Source: Nelumbo lutea (taxonomy: Eukaryota; Streptophyta; Magnoliopsida; Proteales; Nelumbonaceae). From it: a DNA stretch of 64,000 bases. The first letter of the stretch is position 1. Each line of letters opens with the position of its first letter. Positions 21,816-33,535 of the stretch are shown piece by piece. The stretch is taken from positions 212,425,848 to 212,489,847 of the forward strand of contig JAKGHH010000001.1 in assembly GCA_022828595.1 (NCBI GenBank), written 5' to 3'. Under the pieces are notes generated by a model. It did not search any database. It was not told the DNA's origin and worked only from the letters and a program-made list of their open reading frames with translations. The position numbers and the translations under genes are program-made.

Positions 21816-24800
21816 TAGGCTTCAAGTTTCAGATGACCATGCTTGGTAAATAGAATTCCTTTTCCTGGAGAGCCTTTCAGATAGCACAAAATCCGTTCTG
21901 CTGCTGCCATATGAGTATATCTAGGAGCATGCATGAACTGGCTAATACAACTGACAGCATGCGCAATATCTGGCCTAGTCATGCACAGGTACAGAAGCTT
22001 CCCAAGAAGTCTCTGAAAGACCCCTTTGTCTTCCAACAAAGTTCCATCCGAAGCTGAAAGTTTGTGACTCATACCAATGGGAGTTGCAGCTGGTCTTGCA
22101 CCCATTTTCCCAGTTTCAGACAACAAATCAAGGACATATTTCCTCTGGGAAATAAGAATCCCATCCTTGGATCTAGCAACTTCTATGCCAAGGAAGTATT
22201 TCAACTCCCCCAGATGCTTAATCTCAAATTCTGTACGGAGGAAAGGCTTAAGGGCCAGAATGCCTGAGGCATCATCACCAGTCACTATAATGTCATCAAC
22301 ATACACAATGAGACACACTGCTAGAGATCCACTTTTCTTCACAAAAAGAATATGATCTGACTGTGTCTGAACATAGCCGAATTTAACAAGTGCAGCTCTA
22401 AATCTCTCAAACTAGGCTCTAGGAGATTGTTTGAGGCCATAAAGTGATTTCTTCAATTTACATACCTTTCCTTGCATATCTTTCCCATACATTCCTAGAG
22501 GGAGACACATGTAGACCTCCTCATGTAAGTCACCATTCAGAAATGCATTCTTTACATCTAACTAATAAAGAGGCCAATCAAAATGAGCTACCAGAGATAA
22601 AAGAACCCTCACAAATGTCATCTTGGCAACAGGGGCAAAAGTCTCTAAGTAGTCAATCCCATATGTCTGTGTGTAGCCTTTTGCAACAAGTCTGGCCTTG
22701 TACCTCTCAATAGTCCCATCAGCCCTGTATTTAACGGAAAAACCCACTTGCACCCAACTGGATCCTTCCCTTCAGGCATATCCACCACCTCTCAAGTACC
22801 ATTTTCATGTAGAGCATCCATTTCAGTCTGCATGGCATCTCTCCATTCTGGAATCCCAAGAGCTTCTGATACAGACCTAGGAATGGGGTTAGAAGCAACT
22901 GAAGAGAGGTAGGCACAGTATGAAGGAGAAAGTAGGTCATAAGAAAGGTGTTTGGAAATGCAGTGTGCAGTGCACTTCCGCTTTCCTTTCCTAACAGCAA
23001 TGGGGACATCAAGATCTAGGAAGGACGATTCCAAAGGGGCCGAAGCAGTACCCATTATCTCATCTATGATTGGGAATGTATGAGCCTCATCTGTTGTAAG
23101 GGAAACTACTTGCTCATTCCTGGATCGCAGCCTTTGATACACTTTGGGATTATGGGTAAGACGAGGAGGTAAATAAATAGGGGTACTAGGACAAGAGAAT
23201 TGTAGTGGTTGATCCTCCTTTGATTCATTTGGTGAGGATACAGGCTTGTCAAGAGACTCAACTGGGACAGGAAGAGGACGAGCAAAAACTTGTGACAGAC
23301 TCTCCCCTTATTGACAATATCCTTCCTGAGAGGAACCATAAAAAGGAAAAAGTTCATCAAAGGTAACATCCACAGAGACATGTCGGGTGCCAGTCTTTGG
23401 ATCAAAACAACAATAACCCTTTTGTGTGGGGGAGTAACCAAGGAAGATGCATTTGTGGGCTTTTGGTTCAAACTTATGTCTTTGCACACTTGGAATGTGA
23501 ACATAACAGGTATAGCCAAACACACGAATAGGAATTGGGAAGAGACCCTTGTCTGGATGAATAAGACTGAAGGGGGATTTAAACCATAAAACCCTGGATG
23601 GCATACGGTTTTTGAGATAGGTAGCAGTAAGTATAGCATCGCCCCAAAATCTTGTGGAAACATGTGAGGCAAACAAAAGGCTCCTTGCAACTTCAACAAT
23701 ATGTCTATTTTTCCTCTCAGCAACTCCATTTTGTTCAGGGGTTCTAACACACGAGCTTTGGTGAATAACCCCCATGTCAGAGAGATACAATGATAAACTC
23801 TTCTCAAAATACTCTTTTGCATTGTCAGATCTGAAAACCTTAATTCTGGTATCAAATTGAGTTAAAACAAGCTCATGAAATTGCCTCACAAGTCCCGGGA
23901 CTTCATCCCGGGATTTCATTAAGTATATCCAAGTGAATCTAGAAAAGTCATCAATAAACAGGATAAAATATCTGTAGCCCCCCATAGAGGATAAGTGGTA
24001 AGGCACCCACACATCAGAGTGCATAATATGAAAAGGAAAAGAAGATCTTTTATTGCTCACAGGGTAATTGTTTCTACAATGCTTTGACAATTGAAATGAC
24101 TCACAATTGAGACTGGACACACTGACTCCCTTAAACAGTTTGGGAAGTAAATGACTTAAAGCAGAAAATGGTAAATGACCCAACCGACAATGACTCAACA
24201 TAATTTGACTGACAGACTTTGAAGAAGTAGAACTAAAAGCAACATTCTTGGGATGATCAAAGCATTGGCCAGGGGTGTCGAGCAAGTATATTCCATTCGC
24301 TTCATGGCCACTCTCAATCACCTTTCGAGAATTCAGGTCCTGAAACACATAGTGAGAAGGGAAAAAGGTTACACAACAATTCAATGACTTGGTCAAGTTA
24401 TTTACAGATAATAAGTTGGTATTTAATTTAGGTACATGAAGAGTGGAAGATAAGAGTAAGGAGTCTGTAGGCTTGACAGTTCCCTTGCCAGAAATAGGGG
24501 CAAGAGAACCATAAGCTAAGGTGATTTTGTCACGACCAGGAAGTAGATCATATGAAACAAACAAAGTGGAAAGGTTGGTCATGTGGTCAGAAGCACCTGA
24601 TTCTATGATCCAAGGGGTCTTGGGATTGAGGTGGATGCATGGTTAGCAGAAGCCCTTATACCTGAGTGAGCAAATGTGGTGGTGGCAGGACTTCCAGAAG
24701 GGTTGGATGATGAAGTTACACCTTCAAGTTGGGTGATCATCTTTCCAAACTTCTCATATTCAGCTTTCATGGCTGCCAACTATGCATTGGCAGACTCAAC

Positions 24801-25532
24801 CTCTGTATCTGTACTTGTGGCTGCATGTGCACTTCCTGTCTTTCTACTATCATTCTTCTTCTGGAATCGGATAGGGACAAGACTAGGATGCAATTTCCAG
24901 CACTTGTCATTGGTGTGTTTCGGCTTCTTGCAATATTCACACACCACCTCCTTCTTTCCTGTGCCACTGGGAGCTCCTGTAAACCTTTTGGGTTTAATTC
25001 CCATATTTGCAAAATGATCATTGATACTGACTCCTTGAACTTGCACTTGCCTCCTACTCTCTTCACTGCTGACCAAAGCATATGCTTGAGACAATGAAAC
25101 ATCTTCCTTGGACAAAATGTTTTGCTTTGTGATGTCATATTCAGAATTCAGCCCTATCAAGAACTCAAAGATCATGTTCCTTTCAACTTATTTCATGTAT
25201 GTTTCAGCATCATTAAGGGTATCCCATGTCACAGCCTCTATCAAATCAATCTCTTGCCATAGAGATTTCAAGGTTGAGAAGTATGTTGCAAGTGACTTCT
25301 CCCCCTGCCTTAGATTCTTCACATCACTTCTTAGTTTGTAGGCTCTGGCAACATTCAAAGATAATGCTGACTAATCTGTGGCTACATTGAATTCACAAGC
25401 CACCCAATCACTGTGTAGTTTTCTTGCATCCATCTCTCATAAGATGGATCATCCTCTAGAGGAGCTTTCTTGCTCCCAGAAATAAAACCCCATTTTCCTC
25501 TGCTACAAATATGGATTTTCACTGATTGTGAC
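21816..25532 (-). pseudogene. Element A' gag, protease, integrase, RT, partial RNase H
   Basis: On the minus strand the order is Gag with knuckle CEYCKKPKHTNDKC near 24940, protease near 24600 (DSGASDH region), integrase (SDNAKEYF, EQNGVAERKNRH), RT with YVDDIIVTG near 22300, and RNase H to KHGHLKLEA. The longest frame (24582-23308, 424 residues) covers pre-integrase to integrase. Breaks include a stop near 23308, one near 22796, and frameshifts between frames at 25175, 24582 and 23142. Confidence 0.85.
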
Positions 25533-25807
25533 TATTTTGGAGCAGCTACAGTAGTCCGAACCAGTGAAGAAGGAAGGAGAAGATGAGGAAGAAGACAAGA
25601 GAAAGAGAGAACAGGAGGGTTTAGTCGAACTGATTAGACTCCCATTCAGTCGACCCCCTTGTGTTTATTAGGTTCTAATTACACTTACAAAGACTAAACT
25701 GCCCTCACTTAAGTGTGGGGCAGAGTACTCTAATAAAACAGCCACATAAGCAAAGTACTTAACTGACATAAGATTACTAAATTACCCTTATTCGGCTCAC
25801 TCTAACA
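25533..25807 (-). repeat. 3' LTR of element B
   Basis: On the + strand it starts TATTTTGGAGCAGC (the other LTR has TGTTTTGG) and ends CTCTAACA. Thus the terminal CA of the minus-strand LTR is changed to TA. The purine tract lies just right of it at 25808-25820. Confidence 0.93.
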
Positions 25808-25814
25808 CTCCCCC

Positions 25815-28530
25815 TCAAGCTGGAGAATATATGTCATATAATCCCAGCTTGTTACATAGATGATTCACTTTCCCTGAGTTTAGAGCTTTTGTAAACAAAT
25901 CTGCCCATTGATCATTCGAGCCCACATGTTCTGTGTTTATCTCTCCAGCAAGGACCTTCTCCCTCACAAAGTGGCAATCAACCTCTATGTGCTTTGTTCT
26001 CTCATGAAATACAGGATTGGATGAGATATGGAGTGCAGCTTGGTTGTCACAATACAGTCTCATAGGTTTATCCATGTGAAACCCAATTTCTTGTAGAAGA
26101 TTCCTCAACCACACTAACTCACAGGTAGTATGTGCCATGGCCCTATACTCAGCTTCAGCACTACTTCTGGCCACAACCGTCTGCTTTTTACTCTTCCACG
26201 TCACAAGATTTCCTCCAAGAAATGTGCAATAGCCCGTAGTAGATCTTCTATCATTCACTGAGCCTGCCCAGTCTGCATCTGTATACCCCACTACTTCAAG
26301 TTTTCCTCCTGGTTTATACAATAGTCCACGGCCTGGAGCTCCTTTCAGATACCTCACAATTCTAAGAATTGCATCCCAGTGAGGTATACGAGGGTCCTGC
26401 ATGAATTGGCTCACCACACTGACTGCAAAGGATATGTCGGGTCTCGTTATAGTTAGATAGTTCAGCTTCCCCACTAGTCGTCTATACCTTCCAGGATCTT
26501 CAAATACTTTTCCTGTATCACTGCTCAACTTAACATTTGGTTCCATAGGGGTCTCAGCCGGTTTTGCACCTAACAATCCTGTTTCTTCCAATAGATCAAG
26601 AACATATTTTCTTTGGCACAGATTTACACCTTGTTTTGACCTGGCAACCTCTATTCCCAAGAAATATTTCAATGTTCCAAGATCTTTTGTTTGGAAATGG
26701 TTTTGCAAAAAAAACCTTTAATTTGCCAATCCCCAATTTATCACTGCCAGTAATGACAATATCATCCACATAGACCACTAATAGAATCTTCCCAGCTTCT
26801 GAGTCATAGCTGAACACTGAGTGATCTACCTGGCACTGCTTCATTCCAAAACTCTTCACCACTTCACTGAACTTCCCAAACCAAGCACGCGGCGATTGTT
26901 TCAACCCATAAATTGCCTTTTTCAATCTGCATACCTTACCATCCTCCCCCTAAGCAACAAACCCAGGTGGTTGCTTCATATATACCTCCTCCACAAGATC
27001 ACCATGGAGAAAGGCATTCTTGATATCAAGCTGAAACAGAGGCCAATCATACATAACTGCCAGGGAAATTAGTACACGAACAGAACCAATCTTAGCCACC
27101 GGAGAGAATGTCTCCATGTAGTCTACTCCATACAACTGGGAGTAACCTTTAGCAACAAGTCTGGCCTTCAGACGCTCTACACTACCATCTGGCAAGTATT
27201 TCACAGTATACACCCATTTACATCCCACAGCATGCTTACCAGGTGGGAGAGTAGTAAGTTCCCACGTTTGAGTATGTTGAAGAGCAGAAAGTTCCTCCTC
27301 CATTGCCTGCCGCCAATCAGGTGAACTGAGAGCTTCTTGGACATTGTTAGGTATGGAAATAGAGGATAAAAGGGAAACAAACTGGCGATGTGATGTAGAA
27401 AGACGAGATAATGAAACGAAATTGGAAATGGGATGGAGGGTAGAACTACGTTTACCTTTCCGTAAGGCAATGGGTAGATCAAGGTTTGAGGGTTCAACAA
27501 TAGGAGCCATGAGAGGATCCGCAGATGAGGTAGAAGCTGGAGGAGGGGCCGGTGCCGTTTGACGTGTATACACTTGCCGGATTGGTGGACGTTCGGTGGT
27601 GATCTGCATGGGATGAGGTGATGAGTCTACTCCAACAACAACATCTGGAACTGGATCACTGACAGGGAGAGGAAGAGGAAGTGCGGGTGGAGACGAGGGT
27701 GCTTTTCCTTGTAGAGTTATTCTTGTGTGTCCCTCTCTACCACAATGAGTGCATTTCCTTGTAGAGTTATTCTTCCCTCTGCCACGGCCTCCCCCTGAGT
27801 CACGACCACCCTGACTAATCATGGAACTGCCACGGCCTCCTCGGGGAGCATGACCTCCCCCTCTTGTACTATATCCAACCCCTCGAGCTGTCACAAGTGT
27901 TGATCTATCAGACTGTGTGGAGTTCTCTGTCTGTCCCAAAGAGATTCTACGAAGCCTTGAGAATACTTCCTCAAGTGTAGGAAGAGTAGAGCCCCCCAAT
28001 ATTTGGGCTCTAACTGGTTCATATTCCGACTTCAGCCCCACTAAAAATCTTGTAACATCTAGTTGCTCCCTTTGCTGTTGCTGAACTTTAATATCTGGAG
28101 TAAGGGGGTGATAGACATTGAGTTCATTCCTTATATTCTTCATGTTGGCATAGTACTCTTCTAGTGTTTTGGTTCCTTGTTGTAAATCAAAATACTCCTG
28201 ATAAAGCTGATACACTCTTGTTGTGTTATCTTGTCCAGAATATAGCTTCTTAGCATGCTCCCATATATCCTTAGCCGTATCAAGAAACATGAAGTTGGCA
28301 CTAATTTTAGGTTCCATACTATTCCACAGCCAAGTCATGATTTGAGCATCTTCTTGCTCCCAATCATCAAACCCTGGAAAGACCTCCGATGGCTTTTCAT
28401 CTCTTACATGCTTTACTTTCTTCTTTGCCTTGAGAAACACTTCCACTAATTTGGCCCATGGAACATAGTTCTCCCCATTCAGCTTAATTGAGGTCATTTG
28501 TACCCCTAGGTAGTCGGAGGAAATTACCAC
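25815..28530 (-). pseudogene. Element B Gag-RT fusion and RNase H
   Basis: A 526-residue minus-strand frame (28530-26950) starts [20 protein letters not shown] and carries the Gag core and the knuckle [11 protein letters not shown]. It then passes directly, in frame, into the integrase C-terminal tail and RT up to [14 protein letters not shown] stop TAA near 26950 follows GFVA. RT continues with [11 protein letters not shown] and YVDDIVITG, shifts frame near 26700 at a run of A, and ends with a 297-residue RT/RNase H frame (DADWAGS, SSAEAEYRAM, LYCDNQAALH). No protease or integrase core is present. Confidence 0.9.
27704..27774. repeat. Direct repeat at element B deletion junction
   Basis: A 21-bp sequence (27704-27724) is repeated exactly at 27754-27774, 50 bp away. 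The second copy encodes the normal residues just before the zinc knuckle (NNSTRK). The first, read in another frame (TLQGK), sits exactly where integrase tail coding resumes after the deletion. Confidence 0.85.
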
Positions 28531-29322
28531 ATTAGGTTTCTAATCATTGTAGCCATTTCCTATTGCTGCCATTGTACTCTTTCACAGTTGCCTCTAACCT
28601 TACTTCTCAGCTACAAGTTGATTGATGTTGTTCACTGTTTGATACTTCAGCACCTATTGCAGCCCCTAAACACAACAGTGGGAGCACACACTTGCTCTTC
28701 TTTACACTACTGCTGACTTCACACACCTACGACCCACATAAGCATCACAAGCACCACAACACAACAGTAGGCCCTCTTACAACCACTCAATAAAAAAAAA
28801 ATTGCGCATCACAAGCACCACAACACAGTCAAACTGCTACACCCAGTTCAGATTTGTTTAACACACTTAAGAGGGCATTACACGACCACAAGGAGCTTGG
28901 CAAGGTCACTGCATTCCACCTTACACCACTCGGCCACCTACAGCAGCCCTAACACCACTCAACAACTCACAGAAGCCCTACACCATTCGGCTACTGCACA
29001 CACAGCCCTTTTTAGGGCAACAATGAACCTAGTTCTCTAGGTTCTAATCAGTACTAACTGATTCTTGAAGGGTTCCTACCCTGAAATACCAGCAACACAA
29101 GAGGACTAAATAACCAACCTTCCTTTGAGAGTATCAGCCAACCATTCACTGCTGAAATCACCTTCCTTGATGAAGAAAACTGTGCGCAGCAGAGAGCAAC
29201 GAACTGTGATGTCTCAGACCTAGGGTGAACCAGCTCTCTCCATTAACCAACTAGAAACGAAGAGGAGGGTGTCACGAACACAGCTGAGATGCTTTGCAAG
29301 CGGAAGCAGGTCAGAAACCTTG
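28531..29322 (-). other. Untranslated leader of element B
   Basis: Between the primer site and gag start there is about 790 bp without a usable frame. A 22-bp sequence rich in CAC and ACA recurs at 28744-28765 and 28806-28827. Element E carries comparable leader repeats. Confidence 0.6.
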
Positions 29323-29608
29323 CTCTGATACCATGTTTTGGAGCAGCTACAGTAGTCCGAACCAGTGAAGAAGGAAGGAGAAGATGAGGAAGAAGACAAG
29401 AGAAAGAGAGAACAGGAGGGTTTAGTCGAACTGATTAGACTCCCATTCAGTCGACCCCCTTGTGTTTATTAGGTTCTAATTACACTTACAAAGACTAAAC
29501 TGCCCTCACTTAAGTGTGGGGCAGAGTACTCTAATAAAACAGCCACATAAGCAAAGTACTTAACTGACATAAGATTACTAAATTACCCTTATTCGGCTCA
29601 CTCTAACA
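29323..29608 (-). repeat. Primer site and 5' LTR of element B
   Basis: The LTR is 29334-29608. To its left GCTCTGATACCA is the reverse complement of TGGTATCAGAGC, the initiator-Met tRNA primer site. The duplication GTGAC follows at 29609. Confidence 0.93.
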
Positions 29609-29738
29609 GTGACCAAGCCAAGTAGTTGGTCCCATCAAGTTTAACTGTAGTTACAACCAACATAGAATCGGCTGGGGTTCCCAAAGTCTATCCATATTCA
29701 GCAGCATTCTTGTTTTCAAGGTTTGAGAAATCCATCAT
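29609..29738 (-). pseudogene. Element A' gag N-terminus
   Basis: The minus-strand start at 29736-29738 begins MMDFSNLENKNAAEYG as in A''. Coding is interrupted at 29609 by element B and continues at 25532. Confidence 0.8.
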
Positions 29739-30597
29739 GCAAAGGCTCCAATTAGGATTTTAATAAGTTTTCCAAGGTGCTAGGGTTCTTGATGAGCTTA
29801 GTTTTAGCTGAATGGGCAACAACAACCAGCTCACAGAATCAATTCAATCTTGATAACTATGATAGTCCAGCTCGGTGGTAGCTCTTTCTATACTGTTTCA
29901 GCCTTCAAGGGACAACTAGCAAACCCCCAATCACAAAGTATTTCTGGTCCCCAACAACCGTTGCCCCAAAGAGAAGGGAAAAAAAGTCCACGGTCCTTAA
30001 GAGACCTTTTGTCAATCACTCAATGTGCAGTAGTTAACAGCCTACTGTTAACTAGAAGAAACCACTTCAAAGTGTTCAGTATAGGTCCAAGAAGAGGCTG
30101 GGCTGAAAATGAGACTAGTACCACTTAGTCCAAATCAGTTTCAGCAACTTGGCAGTCCAATAACAACTGAACTGCTCTTCCAAAATAACCCAGAAATTTC
30201 TGAGTTGAATCAGTCCAGCAATAGTAGGGCAGAATGGAGGAGGGGTTTGAATGCTTTAACAGTCCTCCCAAGCAACAAAAATAACCCAGCAAAAAAACTG
30301 AGAAAAATTACAATAAGAGAATCTCTTATTTGAACTTCAAACCAGGCCGAACACCTTGCTCTCTGAGATAACTTCGAAATCCTTTTCTCTGATTTCAAAT
30401 CAGGCCGAACACCTTGCTCTCTGATTCTTCCTGGTCACCGAACCCTTCTCCAAGTGTGTAGAAACTTGGGCACCCTCCAATGACCTCCAAAAACTAGGCG
30501 AATGACTGTAAACTTTCAGCCCTAGAACCTCCTCATGCAGTTGGCTGAACTAGAACCACATGAGGGTCACGCCAAGCAATGGCCCGCTTTCATACCA
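29739..30597 (-). other. Leader of element A'
   Basis: This is the untranslated leader between LTR and gag, similar to 51926-52645 of A''. It contains small forward frames that have no resemblance to known proteins. The primer site at its right end is mutated (CTTTCATACCA in place of GCTCTGATACCA). Confidence 0.75.
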
Positions 30598-30926
30598 AGT
30601 TGAAAAACAGTCCTCTTGATGTATGGAACTGCTTGAGATTAGATGCAAACCAGAAAATAAACATACAAGAGATGATTAAGAGGAAGAAGAGAGAGAGAGA
30701 GAGAGCTGGCGGCAATGAGAGTTAGAGAGTGAGAGGTTCGAACTAAACCTCCCTTTAACACTCTAAACATTTTATTAAGTTAATCTTTGAAATATTACAG
30801 AGAGGCCCTTGAGTGGGCAAGAAATTACAAAAAACAGAATATTACAGAGTATGGGCCTAGAATAAGGCCCAGAATAACATAACATGAAATGACAGTCTAT
30901 GGGCCATTCAGCCCATCTCCTCTACA
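30598..30926 (-). repeat. 5' LTR of element A'
   Basis: On the + strand it runs from AGTTGAAAAACAG to CATCTCCTCTACA. It contains a GA dinucleotide repeat near 30690-30708 not as long in the other copies. It abuts gag of element D at 30927. Confidence 0.85.
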
Positions 30927-31341
30927 GTACTCTTCTAAGCTTTGACTCCCTTGCTTCAAATTGAAGTACTCTTAGTACAACTGATACACCCTAGTTGTAT
31001 TGTCTTGTCCAGAGTACAACTTCTTAGCATGATCCCAGATTTCCTTAGCTGTATCTAGGAACATGAAGTTCACACTAATCTTTGGTTCCATGCTGTTCCA
31101 AAGCTATGTCATTATCTGTGCATCTTCTTGTTCCTAGTCACTGAACCTCGGGGAATCAGAGGAAGGTCTCTCCTCTCCCACATGTTTTACCTTCCTCTTG
31201 GCCTTCAAGAACACCTCCACAGATTTTGCCCATGGTACATAATCTCACCATTCAACTTGATGGATGTCATTTAACACTTAGATAGTCTGGAGAAAGCATG
31301 ACACCTGTTTTGTTATTATTCCCATCTTCACATGAAGCCAT
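30927..31341 (-). pseudogene. Element D gag N-terminal part
   Basis: The minus strand encodes Gag sequence like that of C ([35 protein letters not shown] and NLKQGS) with several stops. The start is the ATG at 31339-31341. Gag is cut at 30927 by element A'. Confidence 0.78.
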
Positions 31342-32109
31342 CTTACTTATTTCACCTTCAAATATACAGAAGAACCTCACACATTATCACAAGACTTATC
31401 TCACTTATAACACCACCAACTCCAACTTCTTCAAATGCACATTACACACCACACACTAAGGTTGAAATTACTCAGTCATCACATCAAACACCTGGGCTGC
31501 ACACTGCAGAACCATTCACCATCAACACACTAAGGCTGGAATCACTCAGTCATTACATCGAACACTTGTTCTTCATACTGCAGAACTGATTACACACAAA
31601 GTCTAGGAGTTCACTTTTAAGTATTTAGAATCATAGATACACCAATCACCACGACACAACCACCACCACACCACTGCTGTTGTGAACTTCAGCAGTCGAC
31701 AACTCTTCTTCTTTCAGCACACATATATATAAAAAAAATGAAGAGGAACATGACTGACATGCATATCAGTCACACCGAGCTGCACAACAACCAACTTTTG
31801 AAGCAAAAAACAGCATTCATAGTCCTTTACTTGGACAAACGGCAGCAGTGTTCATACTTGTCCACATTCAGCCCTCTTCATACACTGAATAGAGGGTTTA
31901 GTATACCACTTCAACGACCACCACGACAACGGCCGGAGGCATTCTCACCTCCAGGCCCACAAAATGACAGCTCCTTTTCAGCCCCTTATTGAACCTCCAC
32001 TCAGGTAGCCGAAAAAGAAGAAGATGACTGTGAAAGTTGGCGGCGAACCCAGAAAGAGAACAGCAGCAAGAAAAGGTGAGGAGAATATGACCTTACCGTT
32101 CTGATACCA
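31342..32109 (-). other. Leader and primer site of element D
   Basis: This untranslated leader corresponds to 18247-18963 of element C. It has no supported coding frame. CTGATACCA at 32101-32109 is the minus-strand primer site next to the LTR. Confidence 0.75.
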
Positions 32110-32389
32110 TGTAAGTAAACCCTAGTAGATTTTAGGTTGAAGTAGAAAAGAAGAAAGAAAAGAGAAAGAAGAAGAAGAGAAAGATGGTTCAGCCAGACCA
32201 GAAGAGAGTAAAAATCACCTCTCCCCTAGCCGACCCACTTGTATTTATTCAAAACATAAAGTTACAAGAAAGACCATTTTGTCCCTCATAGGAGATGGGA
32301 CACATAACTTAAACTCAGATACAATAGACCTTTCACTCTCAAGCAGATAAACCAGAATGACCAAAATACCCGACTCGATCATTCTAACA
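32110..32389 (-). repeat. 5' LTR of element D
   Basis: It starts TGTAAGTAAACCC and ends ATTCTAACA. It is 11 bp shorter than the 3' LTR, mainly from an indel in the purine-rich AGAAGAAG stretch and one near ACCCGACTCG. The target duplication ATTAT follows. Confidence 0.92.
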
Positions 32390-32394
32390 ATTAT

Positions 32395-32521
32395 AAATAA
32401 GAAGCTGGGTACTTCCAGCCAGAACTTTTGACCCTCTAACATCTTTGACCCTCTCTTCTTCTCTTCTCTTCTCTCTTATCTCTTCTCCTCTCTGTCCTCT
32501 CTCTCTTCTAGAAAGAAAACA
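32395..32521 (+). repeat. Second part of element E 3' LTR
   Basis: Sequence AAATAAGAAGCTGGG to AGAAAGAAAACA continues the E LTR after element D, matching 11863-11981. Confidence 0.88.
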
Positions 32522-32526
32522 ATTTC

Positions 32527-33398
32527 ATTTCTTTTATTAATATCTCCATTTTCCACTCATCGACTGCATGGAATTTGAAGCCTTTATCAACATTAATGTT
32601 CATTCGAACAAATAGAACTATGAACTTTATTATTATAAAACGTTCCAGATGTACAATAGAATCTGTTCTTAGTGATGAGACAGACTTTGAAATGGTCATA
32701 TTTATTGTTCTACCTAGTTAGGAATGAGGAGGTCCATAATCACCATGGAACTAATCAGCATCTAATTCATTGGCTAATCTAGGAATGCACTTGAATGATC
32801 TGTTCAACCTAATGCCAAAGACCTTACTTCTCTTACTTAGTGCCTTGGGAATGAGGAGATAAGTAAACCGGGATTCCAACTAACCATTTGGTTCCTCTCA
32901 GCATCAACAAGAGGATGCTCATTTTGGTCTCCGAAGTGATGATTTTGCTCGATTGGCCCTGGTTTTGATCTCAATGTTCCTGTCTCCTTTAGTAGATTCC
33001 CCTTGTCTTTAATCCCAAGAAAATCCCCCTTTTGGATCTTTTAACTTTAATCCCAAGAAAGTATTTTGGATTCCCCCTGTCTTTAATTTCAAACTCTTTT
33101 AATAGAAAGGATGTTATCTGCTCAATTTTCTTGCAATTTTCTCTAGTTATAACAATATTATCAACATAACAATTGCTGTCACCATACCTATAAGACCCTG
33201 CTTAATAAAGAGTCTGCAAATTGCTTGATTCTAATTGTATCCTATTTTTTCCATAGCACAACTGGACCCCTCAAACCTTGGTCTAAGAAATGGTTTCAAT
33301 CCATATGGTGCTTTTTTCTACTTACACAGCTTTCCTTAAGCATTAGGATAATCAAATCCTAGTAGAATCTTCATGTATTCTTCCTTTTTCAAATTCCC
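32527..33398. other. Intron sequence with faint antisense copia RT remnant
   Basis: Mostly AT-rich intron DNA. On the minus strand between about 32980 and 33345, very decayed RT motifs can be read (NPKYFLG near 33060, KKAPYGLKP near 33310), so an ancient copia RT fragment is likely. It has no open frame. Confidence 0.45.
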
Positions 33399-33535
33399 TC
33401 GAGTTGTCAAGGCAATGCCTAGGTGACAAGGCAAATTTGGAGGGTTGCCTTGCTTAAGTTCCTAGATATTTTGTATATGGTATTATAAAATATTATTATA
33501 ATCTTTATTTTTTAACATTGTAGTGATAAAATAGG

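Larger units (their letters stand above)
25533..29608 (-). mobile_element. Copia element B, recent and internally deleted
   Basis: The element is 4076 bp with LTRs of 275 bp each (25533-25807 and 29334-29608). By eye the LTRs differ at one base. A perfect duplication GTGAC flanks it (25528-25532 and 29609-29613). Protease, pre-integrase and most of integrase are missing, so it is non-autonomous. Near-identical LTRs point to a recent insertion, the youngest I can date here. Confidence 0.95.
21816..30926 (-). mobile_element. Copia element A' (family A), split by element B
   Basis: A' reads on the minus strand: 5' LTR 30598-30926, leader, gag (29738-29609, then 25532-24760), protease, integrase, RT and part of RNase H down to 21816. 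RNase H end and 3' LTR are lost at the fusion with C. Element B splits gag and is flanked by the duplication GTGAC. A' is inserted in gag of element D. Confidence 0.9.
17095..32389 (-). mobile_element. Copia element D, inserted in element E 3' LTR
   Basis: The two LTRs are at 17095-17385 (3' LTR) and 32110-32389 (5' LTR), minus strand. A perfect 5-bp duplication ATTAT flanks the whole (17090-17094 and 32390-32394). Only RNase H (17393-17930) and the first part of gag plus leader (30927-32109) of D remain. The rest was lost, and elements C, A' and B now occupy its interior. Confidence 0.92.
11731..32521 (+). mobile_element. Copia element E, host of a nested insertion stack
   Basis: The 5' LTR is at 11731-11981 and the 3' LTR is split: 16941-17094 and 32395-32521, interrupted by element D. 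Flanking target duplication is GTTTC (11726-11730) and ATTTC (32522-32526), one base different, as expected for an old insertion. Without nested DNA the element is about 5.4 kb. All pol domains are present but broken by many stops. Confidence 0.88.

Noticed and set aside
28744..28827. Repeated 22-mer as a CRISPR-like array
   Set aside because: Only two copies, inside a retrotransposon leader in a plant genome.
29850..30333. Forward frames in the leader of element A'
   Set aside because: The equivalent leader of A'' does not keep these frames, and they resemble nothing known.
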